NCBI RefSeq assembly: GCF_022565915.1
Contig: NZ_JAJOYX010000003.1
Span: forward strand, 434,001-498,000
Direction of reading: 5' to 3'
Origin: Nesterenkonia sp. LB17
GTDB taxonomy: Bacteria; Actinomycetota; Actinomycetes; Actinomycetales; Micrococcaceae
DNA: 64,000 nt
Both the position numbers and the translations under genes were made by a program. Below are positions 6,548 to 15,251 of the stretch, one piece after another. The notes beneath the pieces were generated by a model. The model ran no database searches and was not told the origin of the DNA. It saw nothing but the letters and a program-made list of their open reading frames with translations. The stretch's first letter is position 1. Each line of letters begins with the position of its first letter.

Positions 6548-7853
6548 GGTGCCCGAGACCACCTCGCCGACCGACTCCTGGGTTCCCGCGGCACTCACCG
6601 CCCTCGACGCCGCACTGGGCTCAGCTCTCGACGCCGGAGCTGCCCTGCACCGAGAATCTGGCCCCGCGGCTCCCCCGCTGGAGTTCCAGCCCGCTGACGC
6701 CACCGGCGTTCCCACCTGGACCTCACGCCACGACGTCCCCGCCGACCTGAGGGCGGTGATCGTGCGCACCTCCGGCTCCACCGGCACCCCGAAGCAGACG
6801 CTGCTTCCTGCCGCGGCCATCCACGCCTCGGTCACAGCCACCGCGCAGGCGCTGGGCGGGCACGGACAGTGGCTGCTCACCCTGCAGCCGAGCTATGTCG
6901 CGGGCCTCGCCGTGCTCGCCCGCAGCCTCGCCGCCGGCACCACTCCGGTGCCGCTGCTGCAGCACACCACCGATCCGACAGCCTTCACCCAGGCCGCCCA
7001 GCAGCTCTCGGCCGCACGTCGGTTCATCTCCCTGGTCCCCACCCAGCTGCAGCGCCTGCTGGACCATGTCCCGCAGGATGAGGCACTCACCGCGGCGCTC
7101 GCCCGCTTCGACGCGATCCTCTTGGGCGGCGGCGCCTCCTCCCCGCAGCTGCTGCAGCGCGCAGCGGCGCATGGGCTCACCGTCGTGCGCACCTACGGGA
7201 TGAGCGAGACCTGCGGCGGCTGCGTCTACGACGGCCGACCCTTGCCCGGCGTACATCTCGAAATTCAGGACGCCGAAGACGCAGGCTCAGGACGAGTGCG
7301 GATCAGCGGGCCCATGGTCGCCTCCGGCTACATCGCCGACCCGGACCTGACCGCGGCGCACTTCGACGTCGACCCCGAGTCCGGGCAGCGCCGCTTCCTC
7401 ACCGATGATCTGGGCGAGGTCCGCACCGACGCCGCGGGTCAGCTCCTGAGCATCTCGGGCCGAACCGATGACGTGATCAACACCGGCGGGGTCAAGGTCT
7501 CCGCCGAGCGCGTCCGCTCGGTTCTGCTCAGCCACCCGCAGGTCCGGGAGGCCTTCGTCGGCCCGGTCCCGGACCCCGAGTGGGGACAGCAGATCAGTGT
7601 CGCCGTCACGCTCACCGCGAGCATCGGAGCGGATGCGCGCTCATACTCCGGCGCCAGCGCCGGCCCGATCCCCGCCCCTGCGGCACCGAGCGCCGAGGAG
7701 GTCCACCGCGAGCTCACCGCACGGGTGCGTCAGGCTCTGGGCCGCGCGGCCACCCCCAAGCGGCTGCTGATCCTTCCTGAGCTCCCGCTGCTGGCCAGCG
7801 GCAAGCCTGACCGGCAGCGGCTGCTGCGACTGCTCAGCGAATCACCGTCCTGA
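6513..7853 (+). CDS. menE: O-succinylbenzoate-CoA ligase
   Basis: A 446-residue ANL adenylating enzyme that activates O-succinylbenzoate with CoA in menaquinone synthesis. Visible motifs: the P-loop TSGSTGTPKQTLL (about residue 87), GMSETCGG, LTDDLGEV, and the hinge and C-terminal KTGGVKVSAERV-type block (INTGGVKVSAERV), ending in the catalytic lysine region LASGKPDRQRLL. Start at ATG 6513 overlaps the preceding small gene; GTG 6549 is an alternative. menA follows 120 bp downstream on the same strand, which supports the substrate assignment. Length is normal for actinobacterial MenE. Confidence 0.88.
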   Translation: MTETRRTTAAAEVPETTSPTDSWVPAALTALDAALGSALDAGAALHRESGPAAPPLEFQPADATGVPTWTSRHDVPADLRAVIVRTSGSTGTPKQTLLPAAAIHASVTATAQALGGHGQWLLTLQPSYVAGLAVLARSLAAGTTPVPLLQHTTDPTAFTQAAQQLSAARRFISLVPTQLQRLLDHVPQDEALTAALARFDAILLGGGASSPQLLQRAAAHGLTVVRTYGMSETCGGCVYDGRPLPGVHLEIQDAEDAGSGRVRISGPMVASGYIADPDLTAAHFDVDPESGQRRFLTDDLGEVRTDAAGQLLSISGRTDDVINTGGVKVSAERVRSVLLSHPQVREAFVGPVPDPEWGQQISVAVTLTASIGADARSYSGASAGPIPAPAAPSAEEVHRELTARVRQALGRAATPKRLLILPELPLLASGKPDRQRLLRLLSESPS

Positions 7854-7972
7854 GCCGGTCCGACACAGAGCGGGCGGACCGCGCGCTCCGGCCCGACACG
7901 GGAGCGCTGAAGATGAAATACCGAGCTATCCGCGCGTCACCGCGTAAGAAGACAGCAACGAAAGGACACGAC

Positions 7973-8848
7973 TTGGCAACTGTGAAGGAATGGGTCGCGG
8001 GAGCACGGCCGCGGACCCTGCCGCTGGCGGTGGCCCCGGTGATCATCGGCGCCGCCGCCGCGCACGCACTGGGAAGCTTCGATCTGCTGATCGCGGCACT
8101 GGCCCTGGTGGTGGCGCTGGCGCTGCAGGTGGGCGTGAACTACGCCAATGACTACTCCGACGGGATCCGCGGCACCGACGACGAGCGTGTGGGGCCGATG
8201 CGGCTGACCGGATCCAAGGCGGCGAAGCCTCGGCAGGTCAAGGACGCCGCCTTCGTCAGCTTCGGTCTGGCCTCGCTGGCCGGGCTGATCATCGTGATCC
8301 TGACCGGGATGTGGTGGATGCTCGCCGTGGGCGCCGCCTGCGTGCTGGCCGCCTGGTGGTACACCGGCGGGTCCCGGCCCTACGGCTACCGCGGACTCGG
8401 CGAGATCATGGTCTTCGTCTTCTTCGGACTCGTGGCCACCCTGGGCACCACCTGGGCCATGGCCGCCGAGCTGAGCGTGGGCGCCGGCATCGGCGCCGTG
8501 GGCTCAGGACTGATCGCCGCGGCGCTGCTGATGGCCAACAACGTCCGGGACATCCCCACGGACCGCGAGGCAGGAAAGGTGACCCTGGCCGTCCGGCTCG
8601 GGGAACGCCGTGCCCGGTTCAGCTATGTCGCCATGGTGGGCCTCGCACTGGTGCTGCCGCTGGCGCTGCTGGTGCACAGCTGGTGGTTCCTGCTGGTGCT
8701 GCTGGCCTTGCCGTTGGCGCTGGGACCGGCGCGGATCATGCTCTCACTGCAGAAGAAGGGTCCGGCGCTGATCAAGGTGCTGCAGCTGACCAGCCTGATC
8801 GGCATGGCCTTCGCGCTGACCTACTCGGCGGCGCTGGTTCTGAGTTGA
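7973..8848 (+). CDS. menA: 1,4-dihydroxy-2-naphthoate polyprenyltransferase
   Basis: A 291-residue UbiA-family integral membrane enzyme that prenylates DHNA and releases CO2. Start chosen at TTG 7973 because AAAGGA lies about 6 nt upstream and the protein then begins MATVKEWVAGARPRTLPLAVAP, the usual MenA start. Aspartate motifs for prenyl diphosphate and Mg binding are visible: NYANDYSDGIRGTD (about residue 50) and NNVRDIPTDREAGKVTL (about residue 183). Multiple membrane helices fill the rest. It lies just after menE, consistent with the menaquinone pathway. Confidence 0.93.
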   Translation: MATVKEWVAGARPRTLPLAVAPVIIGAAAAHALGSFDLLIAALALVVALALQVGVNYANDYSDGIRGTDDERVGPMRLTGSKAAKPRQVKDAAFVSFGLASLAGLIIVILTGMWWMLAVGAACVLAAWWYTGGSRPYGYRGLGEIMVFVFFGLVATLGTTWAMAAELSVGAGIGAVGSGLIAAALLMANNVRDIPTDREAGKVTLAVRLGERRARFSYVAMVGLALVLPLALLVHSWWFLLVLLALPLALGPARIMLSLQKKGPALIKVLQLTSLIGMAFALTYSAALVLS

Positions 8849-8920
8849 CCTGGTTCTGAGGTGACCTGATCCTCAACCGGCGGGGAGCCGAGCTGACCGT
8901 GCGCCGAGCGGATCCTCAGC

Positions 8921-9478
8921 TCAGCTGCGCGGTGCGGGCTGGGGGCCGCCGGCGTCGTCGTCGTCATCTGACGACTTCTTCCGGCTCTCCCCGGCGTCTC
9001 CACCTTTGGGCCGGCCATTGCTGGGGCCGCCGTCCTGGGAGCTGGGCTCACCGGCGTCCTCGGCGGAGGAGCTCCCCGCCACGGCCGCATCGGCGGCGTC
9101 GCCGAGCTCCCTCTCACGGGCGTCCTGGGTGCGGGCGTTGAGCTCTCGCTCCTTGCGGCGTGCGTCGGCATCCCGCTGGCGCTGCTCCTCGGCGCGCTGC
9201 CGCTGGCGGCGCTGGATCTCCACCTGGCGCAGGAAGTCGGGGTCATCATCGGGTGAGCGGGGCCGGCGCGGGGCCTGGCCGCCCTTCTTCGGGGCGCGGA
9301 CACGTCCGAAGCCCAGCCAGAGGCTGGCACCGATGATCGGCAGCAGCACGATCACCGCGATCCACGCCACCTTGGGCATCACGCGGATCCGATGGCGCGG
9401 GGTCTGCAGGCATTCGACCAGGCTGTAGATCAACAGCCCCAGCCCCACGATTCCCAAGCCGATAATGATCCTGATCAT
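8921..9478 (-). CDS. PLDc_N-domain membrane protein
   Basis: A 185-residue protein with two N-terminal membrane helices (IIIGLGIVGLGLLIYSLVECL and VAWIAVIVLLPIIGASLWLGFG), the pattern of the phospholipase D N-terminal (PLDc_N) domain but without any PLD catalytic domain. The rest is a charged, Gln/Arg-rich helix (RQVEIQRRQRQRAEEQRQR) and a low-complexity acidic tail. Start at ATG 9478, just after GGAGAG. It is convergent with menA and divergent from the DUF4229 gene, a neighbourhood common in Micrococcales. The function is unknown. Confidence 0.7.
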   Translation of the reverse strand: MIRIIIGLGIVGLGLLIYSLVECLQTPRHRIRVMPKVAWIAVIVLLPIIGASLWLGFGRVRAPKKGGQAPRRPRSPDDDPDFLRQVEIQRRQRQRAEEQRQRDADARRKERELNARTQDARERELGDAADAAVAGSSSAEDAGEPSSQDGGPSNGRPKGGDAGESRKKSSDDDDDAGGPQPAPRS

Positions 9479-9539
9479 CTCTCCAGCGTAGTTGATCTGT
9501 GAGCTCGGATTCACCAGCGAGCGGACCTACACTGGGATC

Positions 9540-9884
9540 ATGTCTGTGCTGAAATACTCGCTGCTCCGCCTGGGTGCCTTCTTCATCGTGTTCGCCGCCT
9601 GCCTGATGTTGGATCTGGGCCGATACACCGTGATCTTCGCCCTGATCGTCGGCCTGATCGTGTCCTGGGCGCTGGGCTACCTGTTCTTCAACAGGCTGCG
9701 CCTCGAGGCGGGACAGGAGCTGGCCCGCCGCTTCGGCGGAGACCGCAAGCTGGGCAGCTCGGAGCTCGATGACAATCAGGCAGAAGACGCCCTCGCCGAG
9801 GACTTTCACCTCACCCAGGAGAAGCTCCGCGCGCAGCAGCGCAGCGCAGAGGAGCAGGGACCCCAGACCGAGTCCCCCCGCTAG
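9540..9884 (+). CDS. DUF4229 membrane protein
   Basis: A 114-residue protein with two membrane helices (about residues 6-25 and 30-50: FFIVFAACLMLDLG, VIFALIVGLIVSWALGYLFF), then a charged helical tail. This fits DUF4229, which in related genomes lies between menA and the ccs genes. ATG 9540 follows TACACT by exactly six nt with no Shine-Dalgarno, so a leaderless message is likely. Confidence 0.75.
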   Translation: MSVLKYSLLRLGAFFIVFAACLMLDLGRYTVIFALIVGLIVSWALGYLFFNRLRLEAGQELARRFGGDRKLGSSELDDNQAEDALAEDFHLTQEKLRAQQRSAEEQGPQTESPR

Positions 9885-10002
9885 TCAGCCAGACGGCGGG
9901 CCGCTGGGCAGCCCGCCGTGCAGCCTGCGCCGGCAGACCGCCGTGCGGTGAGTCCGCCTCGGGCCCTGCATCCGGCAGGCCGACCTGCTCTGGTCGGCCG
10001 TC

Positions 10003-11076
10003 CTACTCCGGCAGGCCCGCGTAGGAGTGCAGTCCGGGGAAGTAGATGTTGACCACGGCGTAGTTGAAGATGATGCAGCCGTAGCCGATGATCGAGAGCC
10101 AGGCCGCGCGGTTGCCGGTCCAGCCGCGGGTGGCGCGGGCGTGGAGGTAACCGGCGTAGACCACCCAGATCACGAAGGTCCAGACCTCTTTGACGTCCCA
10201 GCCCCAGTACCGGCCCCAGGCCTCTTCGGCCCAGATCGCGCCGGTGATCAGCGGGCCGAGGGTCCAGAACACGAACCCCACGGCGTTCATCCGGTAGGCC
10301 CAGTTCTCCAGGGAGGTCGCCGAGGGCACCAGCCGCAGGAACTGCCAGCCGCTGCGCCTGGTGGTCTCCCCAGCGGCCTGTGCGAGCTCGCGCCGGTGCT
10401 GGATCAGCTGCAGCACGTTCATCGCGAAGGTCAGCGTGAACAGCGAGATCGCGAGCACCGCAAGCGAGACGTGGATCGCGATCCATGGGGTCTGCAGCGC
10501 GGGCTGGACATGTGCCAGCGGTGTCGGGAACCCGATGGTGGCCGCGGCCATCATGGTGACCACGAGGCCCAGTGCGAAGGTCCCCAGGAAACGGACATCC
10601 TTGCGGGTGAGCACCAGCAGATAGACCGCGGCGACCACCAGCGCGCCGGTGGCCAGGAATTCGTACATGTTCGCCCAGGGCACCCGGTTGGCGGCGATGC
10701 CGCGGGCAGCCACAGCGAAGGTGTGCGCGGCCACTGCCAGGATTGTGAGGGCGACCGCGACATTGGCGAACGGGCGAGGCGTGCCCAGGTAGGCCATCCC
10801 GTCGTCGACCAGCTCATCGGCGGGGGCGGCCGCCACCGGCTGGTCGGCGCCAGCCCCGGTGCCGGCGCCCGCTGCTGCGCCTGTCGAAGATTCTGCCCCG
10901 ACGAGCTCGCGCTCGGCGGCGTTCTCTGCCGCCAGCTCATCCTCCACCCGGCGGATCGTCGCGGAGCTGCGGATCATGTCGACCGCGAAGAGCATGAACG
11001 CGGCAGTGTAGATGAACGCGGCGATCAGCATGAACAGTTCGCTGTACTGCGCCAGTTCCATATTGATGGATTGCAT
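10003..11076 (-). CDS. ccsB: Cytochrome c biogenesis protein CcsB (system II haem lyase subunit)
   Basis: A 357-residue multi-pass membrane protein. The haem-handling tryptophan-rich WWD-type segment WAEEAWGRYWGWDVKEVW is near residues 275-292, with conserved histidines in flanking helices (AVAAHTFAVAARG, TPWIAIHVSLAV, GYLHARATRGW). The start at 11076 overlaps the resB stop by 1 nt (TGATG). An Ala/Gly-rich insert near residues 60-75 looks like a flexible loop. With ResB it ligates haem to apocytochrome c outside the membrane. Confidence 0.93.
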   Translation of the reverse strand: MQSINMELAQYSELFMLIAAFIYTAAFMLFAVDMIRSSATIRRVEDELAAENAAERELVGAESSTGAAAGAGTGAGADQPVAAAPADELVDDGMAYLGTPRPFANVAVALTILAVAAHTFAVAARGIAANRVPWANMYEFLATGALVVAAVYLLVLTRKDVRFLGTFALGLVVTMMAAATIGFPTPLAHVQPALQTPWIAIHVSLAVLAISLFTLTFAMNVLQLIQHRRELAQAAGETTRRSGWQFLRLVPSATSLENWAYRMNAVGFVFWTLGPLITGAIWAEEAWGRYWGWDVKEVWTFVIWVVYAGYLHARATRGWTGNRAAWLSIIGYGCIIFNYAVVNIYFPGLHSYAGLPE

Positions 11077-12761
11077 CAGGATTCCTTCTCTGGGGCGCGC
11101 ACCGGCCACTTCTTCTCGAACTGGGTGCGCAGGGCAATGTTCTCATCTCGCAGTCGAAAGTCCTCGCCGCGGGAAAGCAGGCCGTAGCGCACGAGGGTGC
11201 GCCCGACGGATGTGGTCTCCACAGTCACCCAGGCGCGACGGCGGCGCAGGAACAGTGAGAGCACCAGGCCGCCGAGGGCGGTCAGCGCGAAGATCAGCAC
11301 TCCCTGCTGCGCCGGGTTGTAGTGGATGTCGACCGCGATGTAGTCCTGGACCCCGTCGAAGCTGATCGAGCCCATGCCTTCGGGGAGTTCGTGGGTCTCA
11401 CCCGGGGAGAGCACGATGCCGCCGACGTCGAGCTCACGGGAGTTCAGCGTCTCCAGGGATTCTGTGTCGAGCACGTAGACGTTCTGCGCGAGCCCGTCAT
11501 CGAGACCGAGGTCGCCGTAGTAGGAGTTCAGCTGCAGCTCCGGGTTGCCCAGCTCGGGGTCCACGGAGACGGCGAGGCCGTCGCCGGCGTCCTGCGAGGT
11601 GGGTAGGAACAGGCCGACGAAGCCGAGCTGCTCGGGGGAGGCGTCGGGCGCCTTGATCACCGCCATGGAGGTGTAGACCTCATCCTCCGGACGGGTGACC
11701 ACCGGGCCGGAGAAGGCGACCTCGCCGTCGCCGTCGCGCACCGTGACCTCGGGGGCGTAGCCGTTGCCGACCAGGAAGACGCGGACGCCGTCCATGGTCA
11801 GCGGCTGGTTGACCTTGAGCTCCTCGGTCTGCGGCTCCCCGTCCGAGCCGAGCCGGGTGGTGACATCGGCGGTGAAGTCCAGGGCCTGGCCGAAGTGGGT
11901 GGTCGATTCCCGGTCGAAGACCCGCTCGAAGGCGTCGAGCCGGACCGAGAAGGGCTGCATCTGGTCCTCGCTGAAGTACGCACCGGGGTAGAAGTTGTCA
12001 TAGGCGACCAGAGCGTTGACGAAGCTCTCGTCCTCCACCAGGATCTTCTGTCCGCGGTAGCTGAACATCGAGCCCAGCGCCACGCAGATCAGCACACCGA
12101 CCAGCGCCACGTGGAAGAGCAGGTTCCCGGTCTCCTTGAGGTAACCCTTCTCGGCGCCCACCGAGGTGTCGCGGACCTCGACCCGGTAGCGCCGGGCCTT
12201 GAGGATCGCTGCCGCGTCCTGCAGGGCCTCATCCGGAGCAGGTCCGTCCTGGGCGTCGCCGGCGGCGCCGGACTGCAGCTCCAGCGCCCCTGACTCCGGG
12301 AGGCGCTCGAGCCGGCGCGGGGTGCGCGGCGGCGCGGAGGTGATCTGCTGCCAGTGCTTCTTCGCGCGCGGCAGGATGCAGCCGATGAGTGAGATGAACA
12401 GCAGCAGATAGATCGCGGAGAACCAGATGGAGGAATAGACGTCGAAGAACTGCAGGAAGTCCAGCACCTCCCCGACCCCGGGGTTGTCCTCGATCCAGGT
12501 GGCCACCGCGAAGGAGTCCTGCACCCGCTGCGGGAATATCGATCCGGGCACGGCGGCCACGGCGAGCAGCAGCAGCAGCATCAGCGCGGTGCGCATCGAG
12601 GTCAGCTGGGTCCAGGCCCAGCGCAGCATGCCCTTAGGGCCCAGTGCCGGGGTGGTGACCTGGGTCTTTCCGCCTGACGGGCTGCGCGGGTCGTTCTCGG
12701 CGGCCTCGGGCGCGTCGCGGTGCCCGGCCGGCATATAGGTGTTCTCTCGTTTTTCCGCCAT
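11076..12761 (-). CDS. resB: Cytochrome c biogenesis protein ResB
   Basis: A 561-residue ResB/Ccs1 protein. Membrane helices lie near residues 55-75, 110-135 and 215-240 and at the C-terminus (ALTALGGLVLSLFLRRRRAW), with a large external domain of about 250 residues between the third and last. Motifs include MRTALMLLLLLAVAAVPGSIFPQR and LLFHVALVGVLICVALGSMFSYRGQ. It is coupled to ccdA upstream and ccsB downstream through 1-nt TGATG overlaps. It forms the system II haem export/ligation complex with CcsB. Confidence 0.93.
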   Translation of the reverse strand: MAEKRENTYMPAGHRDAPEAAENDPRSPSGGKTQVTTPALGPKGMLRWAWTQLTSMRTALMLLLLLAVAAVPGSIFPQRVQDSFAVATWIEDNPGVGEVLDFLQFFDVYSSIWFSAIYLLLFISLIGCILPRAKKHWQQITSAPPRTPRRLERLPESGALELQSGAAGDAQDGPAPDEALQDAAAILKARRYRVEVRDTSVGAEKGYLKETGNLLFHVALVGVLICVALGSMFSYRGQKILVEDESFVNALVAYDNFYPGAYFSEDQMQPFSVRLDAFERVFDRESTTHFGQALDFTADVTTRLGSDGEPQTEELKVNQPLTMDGVRVFLVGNGYAPEVTVRDGDGEVAFSGPVVTRPEDEVYTSMAVIKAPDASPEQLGFVGLFLPTSQDAGDGLAVSVDPELGNPELQLNSYYGDLGLDDGLAQNVYVLDTESLETLNSRELDVGGIVLSPGETHELPEGMGSISFDGVQDYIAVDIHYNPAQQGVLIFALTALGGLVLSLFLRRRRAWVTVETTSVGRTLVRYGLLSRGEDFRLRDENIALRTQFEKKWPVRAPEKES

Positions 12762-13552
12762 CAGATGGGCAGCCTCACTTCATTGGCGAACCAGTCCTGC
12801 AGGGCATAGACCCAGGTGTTCCAGATCCCGGAGAGCATCAGCAGCCCGACCAGGATCAGCACGGCACCGCCGAAGCGCATCACGGCGACCTTGTGCCGCG
12901 TGAAGAACTGCAGGGTGGTCATCCCGCGCTTGAGACCCATGCTGATCAGGATGAACGGGATCCCGAGTCCCAGGCAGTAGATGAACATCAGGAAGGCTCC
13001 GCGGCCCGGATCTCCCCCCATCGGCGTGGCCAGGGCGAGCACGGCGGCCAGGGTGGGGCCGATGCAAGGCGCCCATCCGATGCCGAAGGTGGCGCCCAGC
13101 AGCGGCGCGCCGAGCAGCCCGTCCGGCGGGCGGCGCTCGATCTTGCGCTCGCGCTGGAAGAAGGTGAAGGCGCCCATGAAGACCAGCCCCATGATCACGA
13201 CGACGCCGCCCAGCACCTGGGTCAGCCAGCCCCCATCAACGCGGAGCCAGACGATGGCCTGGGTGAAGACCACCCCGATGAGCACGAACACGACGGAGAA
13301 GCCCAGCACGAAGAGCGACGCGCCGAGGACCATCCGTGATCTGCGCCGCTCGTGCAGCTCAACGCCGGAGAGTCCGGTGACGTAACCCAGGTAGCCGGGC
13401 ACCAGCGGCAGGACGCAGGGTGAGAGGAAGGAGACCAGCCCGGCGAGCAGAGCCACCGGGGCAGAGATCAGCAGGGAACCGTCGAAGACGATCTCGGCGA
13501 AGCGGTTGTCGGCGGTCCCGGCCAGCGGCGCCGCGAGGAACAGAGTGTCCAT
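12761..13552 (-). CDS. ccdA: Thiol-disulfide transmembrane carrier CcdA
   Basis: A 263-residue, six-helix protein that moves reducing power across the membrane to TlpA/ResA-type thioredoxins. Both redox cysteines are visible in FLSPCVLPLVPGYLGY and GIGWAPCIGPTLAAVLAL. Start chosen at ATG 13552 (1-nt overlap with the tlpA stop, the same arrangement as the next two junctions); a GTG at 13555 would add one residue. Confidence 0.93.
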   Translation of the reverse strand: MDTLFLAAPLAGTADNRFAEIVFDGSLLISAPVALLAGLVSFLSPCVLPLVPGYLGYVTGLSGVELHERRRSRMVLGASLFVLGFSVVFVLIGVVFTQAIVWLRVDGGWLTQVLGGVVVIMGLVFMGAFTFFQRERKIERRPPDGLLGAPLLGATFGIGWAPCIGPTLAAVLALATPMGGDPGRGAFLMFIYCLGLGIPFILISMGLKRGMTTLQFFTRHKVAVMRFGGAVLILVGLLMLSGIWNTWVYALQDWFANEVRLPI

Positions 13553-14232
13553 CACCGCTGCGCTGGCTCCGGCGCGGCGAGGCTGGAGGCTGCGGCCTCA
13601 GACGCGGCGGCGTCGGCGTCTTCGTCCAGGGCGGAGTTGATCAGCGCGCGCAGCGTGCCGGGCTCGGCGATCCCCAGGATCCGCGCGGAGACCCGGCCCT
13701 GCTTGTCCAGCACAAGCGTGGTGGGCACCGCCGAGGGCGGCACATAGTCGGTCATCGCGAGCATGACCTCACCGCTGCGGTCCTCCATAGAGGGGTATTC
13801 GATGCCGAAGGTGCGCTCGAAGGCCTCGGCGGTCGGCTGGGTGTCGCGGGTGTTGACCCCGTAGAACTGCACACCCTCGTCGGTGAACTCCTCGTCGAGG
13901 TCGGCCAGGTCGGGGGCCTCCACGCGGCAGGGGGCGCAGGCGGCGTACCAGAAGTTGATCACGGTGACCTCGCCCTCCCAGCGCTCGGGGCCTACGGCGG
14001 AGCCGTCGAAGAGCGTCGATTCAAACTGCACCGGTTCCCCGCGGTCTTCGGCGGCCAGCTCTTTGACCGAGCCGTCGCCGGCGACGTAGTTGGTCCCGTC
14101 GTTCGCGGCGCGCTGGCTCAGCTCATCATTGGCAGAGCTGCATCCTGCGAGCGCCAGGGCCGAGGCCAGGCCCACTGCGGCCAGGGCGCGGAGGCGGGAT
14201 GTCCGGGAGGTTCGTTTGTTGAAGACGGTCAT
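13552..14232 (-). CDS. TlpA/ResA-like thioredoxin lipoprotein
   Basis: A 226-residue secreted lipoprotein: basic start, hydrophobic segment and lipobox LAGC with lipidated Cys31, then a thioredoxin fold with the active site CAPC in FWYAACAPCRVEAPD (about residue 100) and the cis-proline loop SAVPTTLVLD. It keeps apocytochrome c haem-binding cysteines reduced, taking electrons from CcdA encoded next. A TAGAAT box about 60 nt upstream (near 14290) may be its -10. The C-terminus is an Ala/Glu-rich tail without known role. Confidence 0.9.
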   Translation of the reverse strand: MTVFNKRTSRTSRLRALAAVGLASALALAGCSSANDELSQRAANDGTNYVAGDGSVKELAAEDRGEPVQFESTLFDGSAVGPERWEGEVTVINFWYAACAPCRVEAPDLADLDEEFTDEGVQFYGVNTRDTQPTAEAFERTFGIEYPSMEDRSGEVMLAMTDYVPPSAVPTTLVLDKQGRVSARILGIAEPGTLRALINSALDEDADAAASEAAASSLAAPEPAQR

Positions 14233-14379
14233 GCGCTGCGGTGTCCAGATCTGAAGAGGGAGTCAGGGTCAGCCGAACACTAATTCTACAGTCCGTAGAA
14301 GTGCTGCCGGGGCCATAAGTCACACAGCGGTGCCTGGCGGAGGGATTGGGCGCTGAGTCAGGCGCGAGCCCGGCGCCGA

Positions 14380-15081
14380 TCAGGCGCCGGGGAGGTTCGT
14401 GGCGTCCTTGAGCAGCTCGCGGTTGGGCTCGGCGTAGCTGACGGACTCCACACCGCCAGGGCCGATGTGCAGCGAGGTCACCGAGGTCAGCGAGCACTCG
14501 CGGTCGCGCGGGTCGTGGAAGAGCGGGCGGCCCTCGGCCCAGAGCCGGGTCACCCAGATCGGCAGCTGATGGGAGACGACGACCACCTCGGCCCCGTCGC
14601 CATGGGCGGCGACGGCCTGGTCGGAGAGGTCCTTCACCGCGGCGAGCACCCGGTTGACCTGGGACGCATACGGCTCACCCCAAGAGGGTCGCAGCGGGTT
14701 GATCAGCAGCGGCCACCAGCGTGGGTTCTTCAGCTGCTGTTTCACCTCGGAGAGTCCTTCGAAGGCGTTCTCGGCCTCGAGCACCCTCTCCTCCACGGTG
14801 ACGGGAAGTCCCAGACGTGCGGAGATCGGGGTCACCGTCTCCTGCGCCCGCTGCAGCGGCGACGCGGCGAGCATGTGAACCGGCCGGCCGGCCGCGGCCC
14901 GCTGTTGGAAGTAGTCCGCGATCCCCTCCGCCATCTGCTGGCCCAGCTCAGAAAGACCGAAACCGGGCAGCCGTCCGTAGAGGACCTTTCCTGGATTGTG
15001 GACCTCGCCGTGGCGCACCAGGTGCACGGTGGAGCCGGCCTGTGGCGCGCTGAGTGGATCCGTGATCTCCCGAGGTTTCAT
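14380..15081 (-). CDS. Histidine phosphatase family protein
   Basis: A 233-residue member of the phosphoglycerate-mutase-like superfamily: catalytic RHG in VHLVRHGEVHNPG near residue 23, a second conserved His in VVVVSHQLPIWVTRL, and SPLQRAQETV with the phosphate-binding Arg. The gene commonly precedes tlpA-ccdA-resB-ccsB in actinobacteria, and here lies 147 bp upstream of tlpA on the same strand. The substrate is not predictable. The ATG follows AAGACT by 7 nt with no Shine-Dalgarno. Confidence 0.85.
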   Translation of the reverse strand: MKPREITDPLSAPQAGSTVHLVRHGEVHNPGKVLYGRLPGFGLSELGQQMAEGIADYFQQRAAAGRPVHMLAASPLQRAQETVTPISARLGLPVTVEERVLEAENAFEGLSEVKQQLKNPRWWPLLINPLRPSWGEPYASQVNRVLAAVKDLSDQAVAAHGDGAEVVVVSHQLPIWVTRLWAEGRPLFHDPRDRECSLTSVTSLHIGPGGVESVSYAEPNRELLKDATNLPGA

Positions 15082-15251
15082 GGGGCACAGTCTTGCAGAG
15101 ATCTGCGCGGCCGCCGCACTTGCGGGAGCGCCCAGGGTGGGGTGCGAACCTGGCCGCCGATACAGTAGTGCTGAGATCGGACCGTGGCAGCGCCGCGGGT
15201 CTTATAGGTGCCCAGCGTGCTGACCAGGACCGGGCGCAGAGGAGGGACAGC

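Noticed and set aside
5729-6880. 383-codon minus-strand frame across the 5.9-6.2 kb gap
   Set aside because: It runs antisense through menE and the reductase gene; composition is that of a shadow frame.
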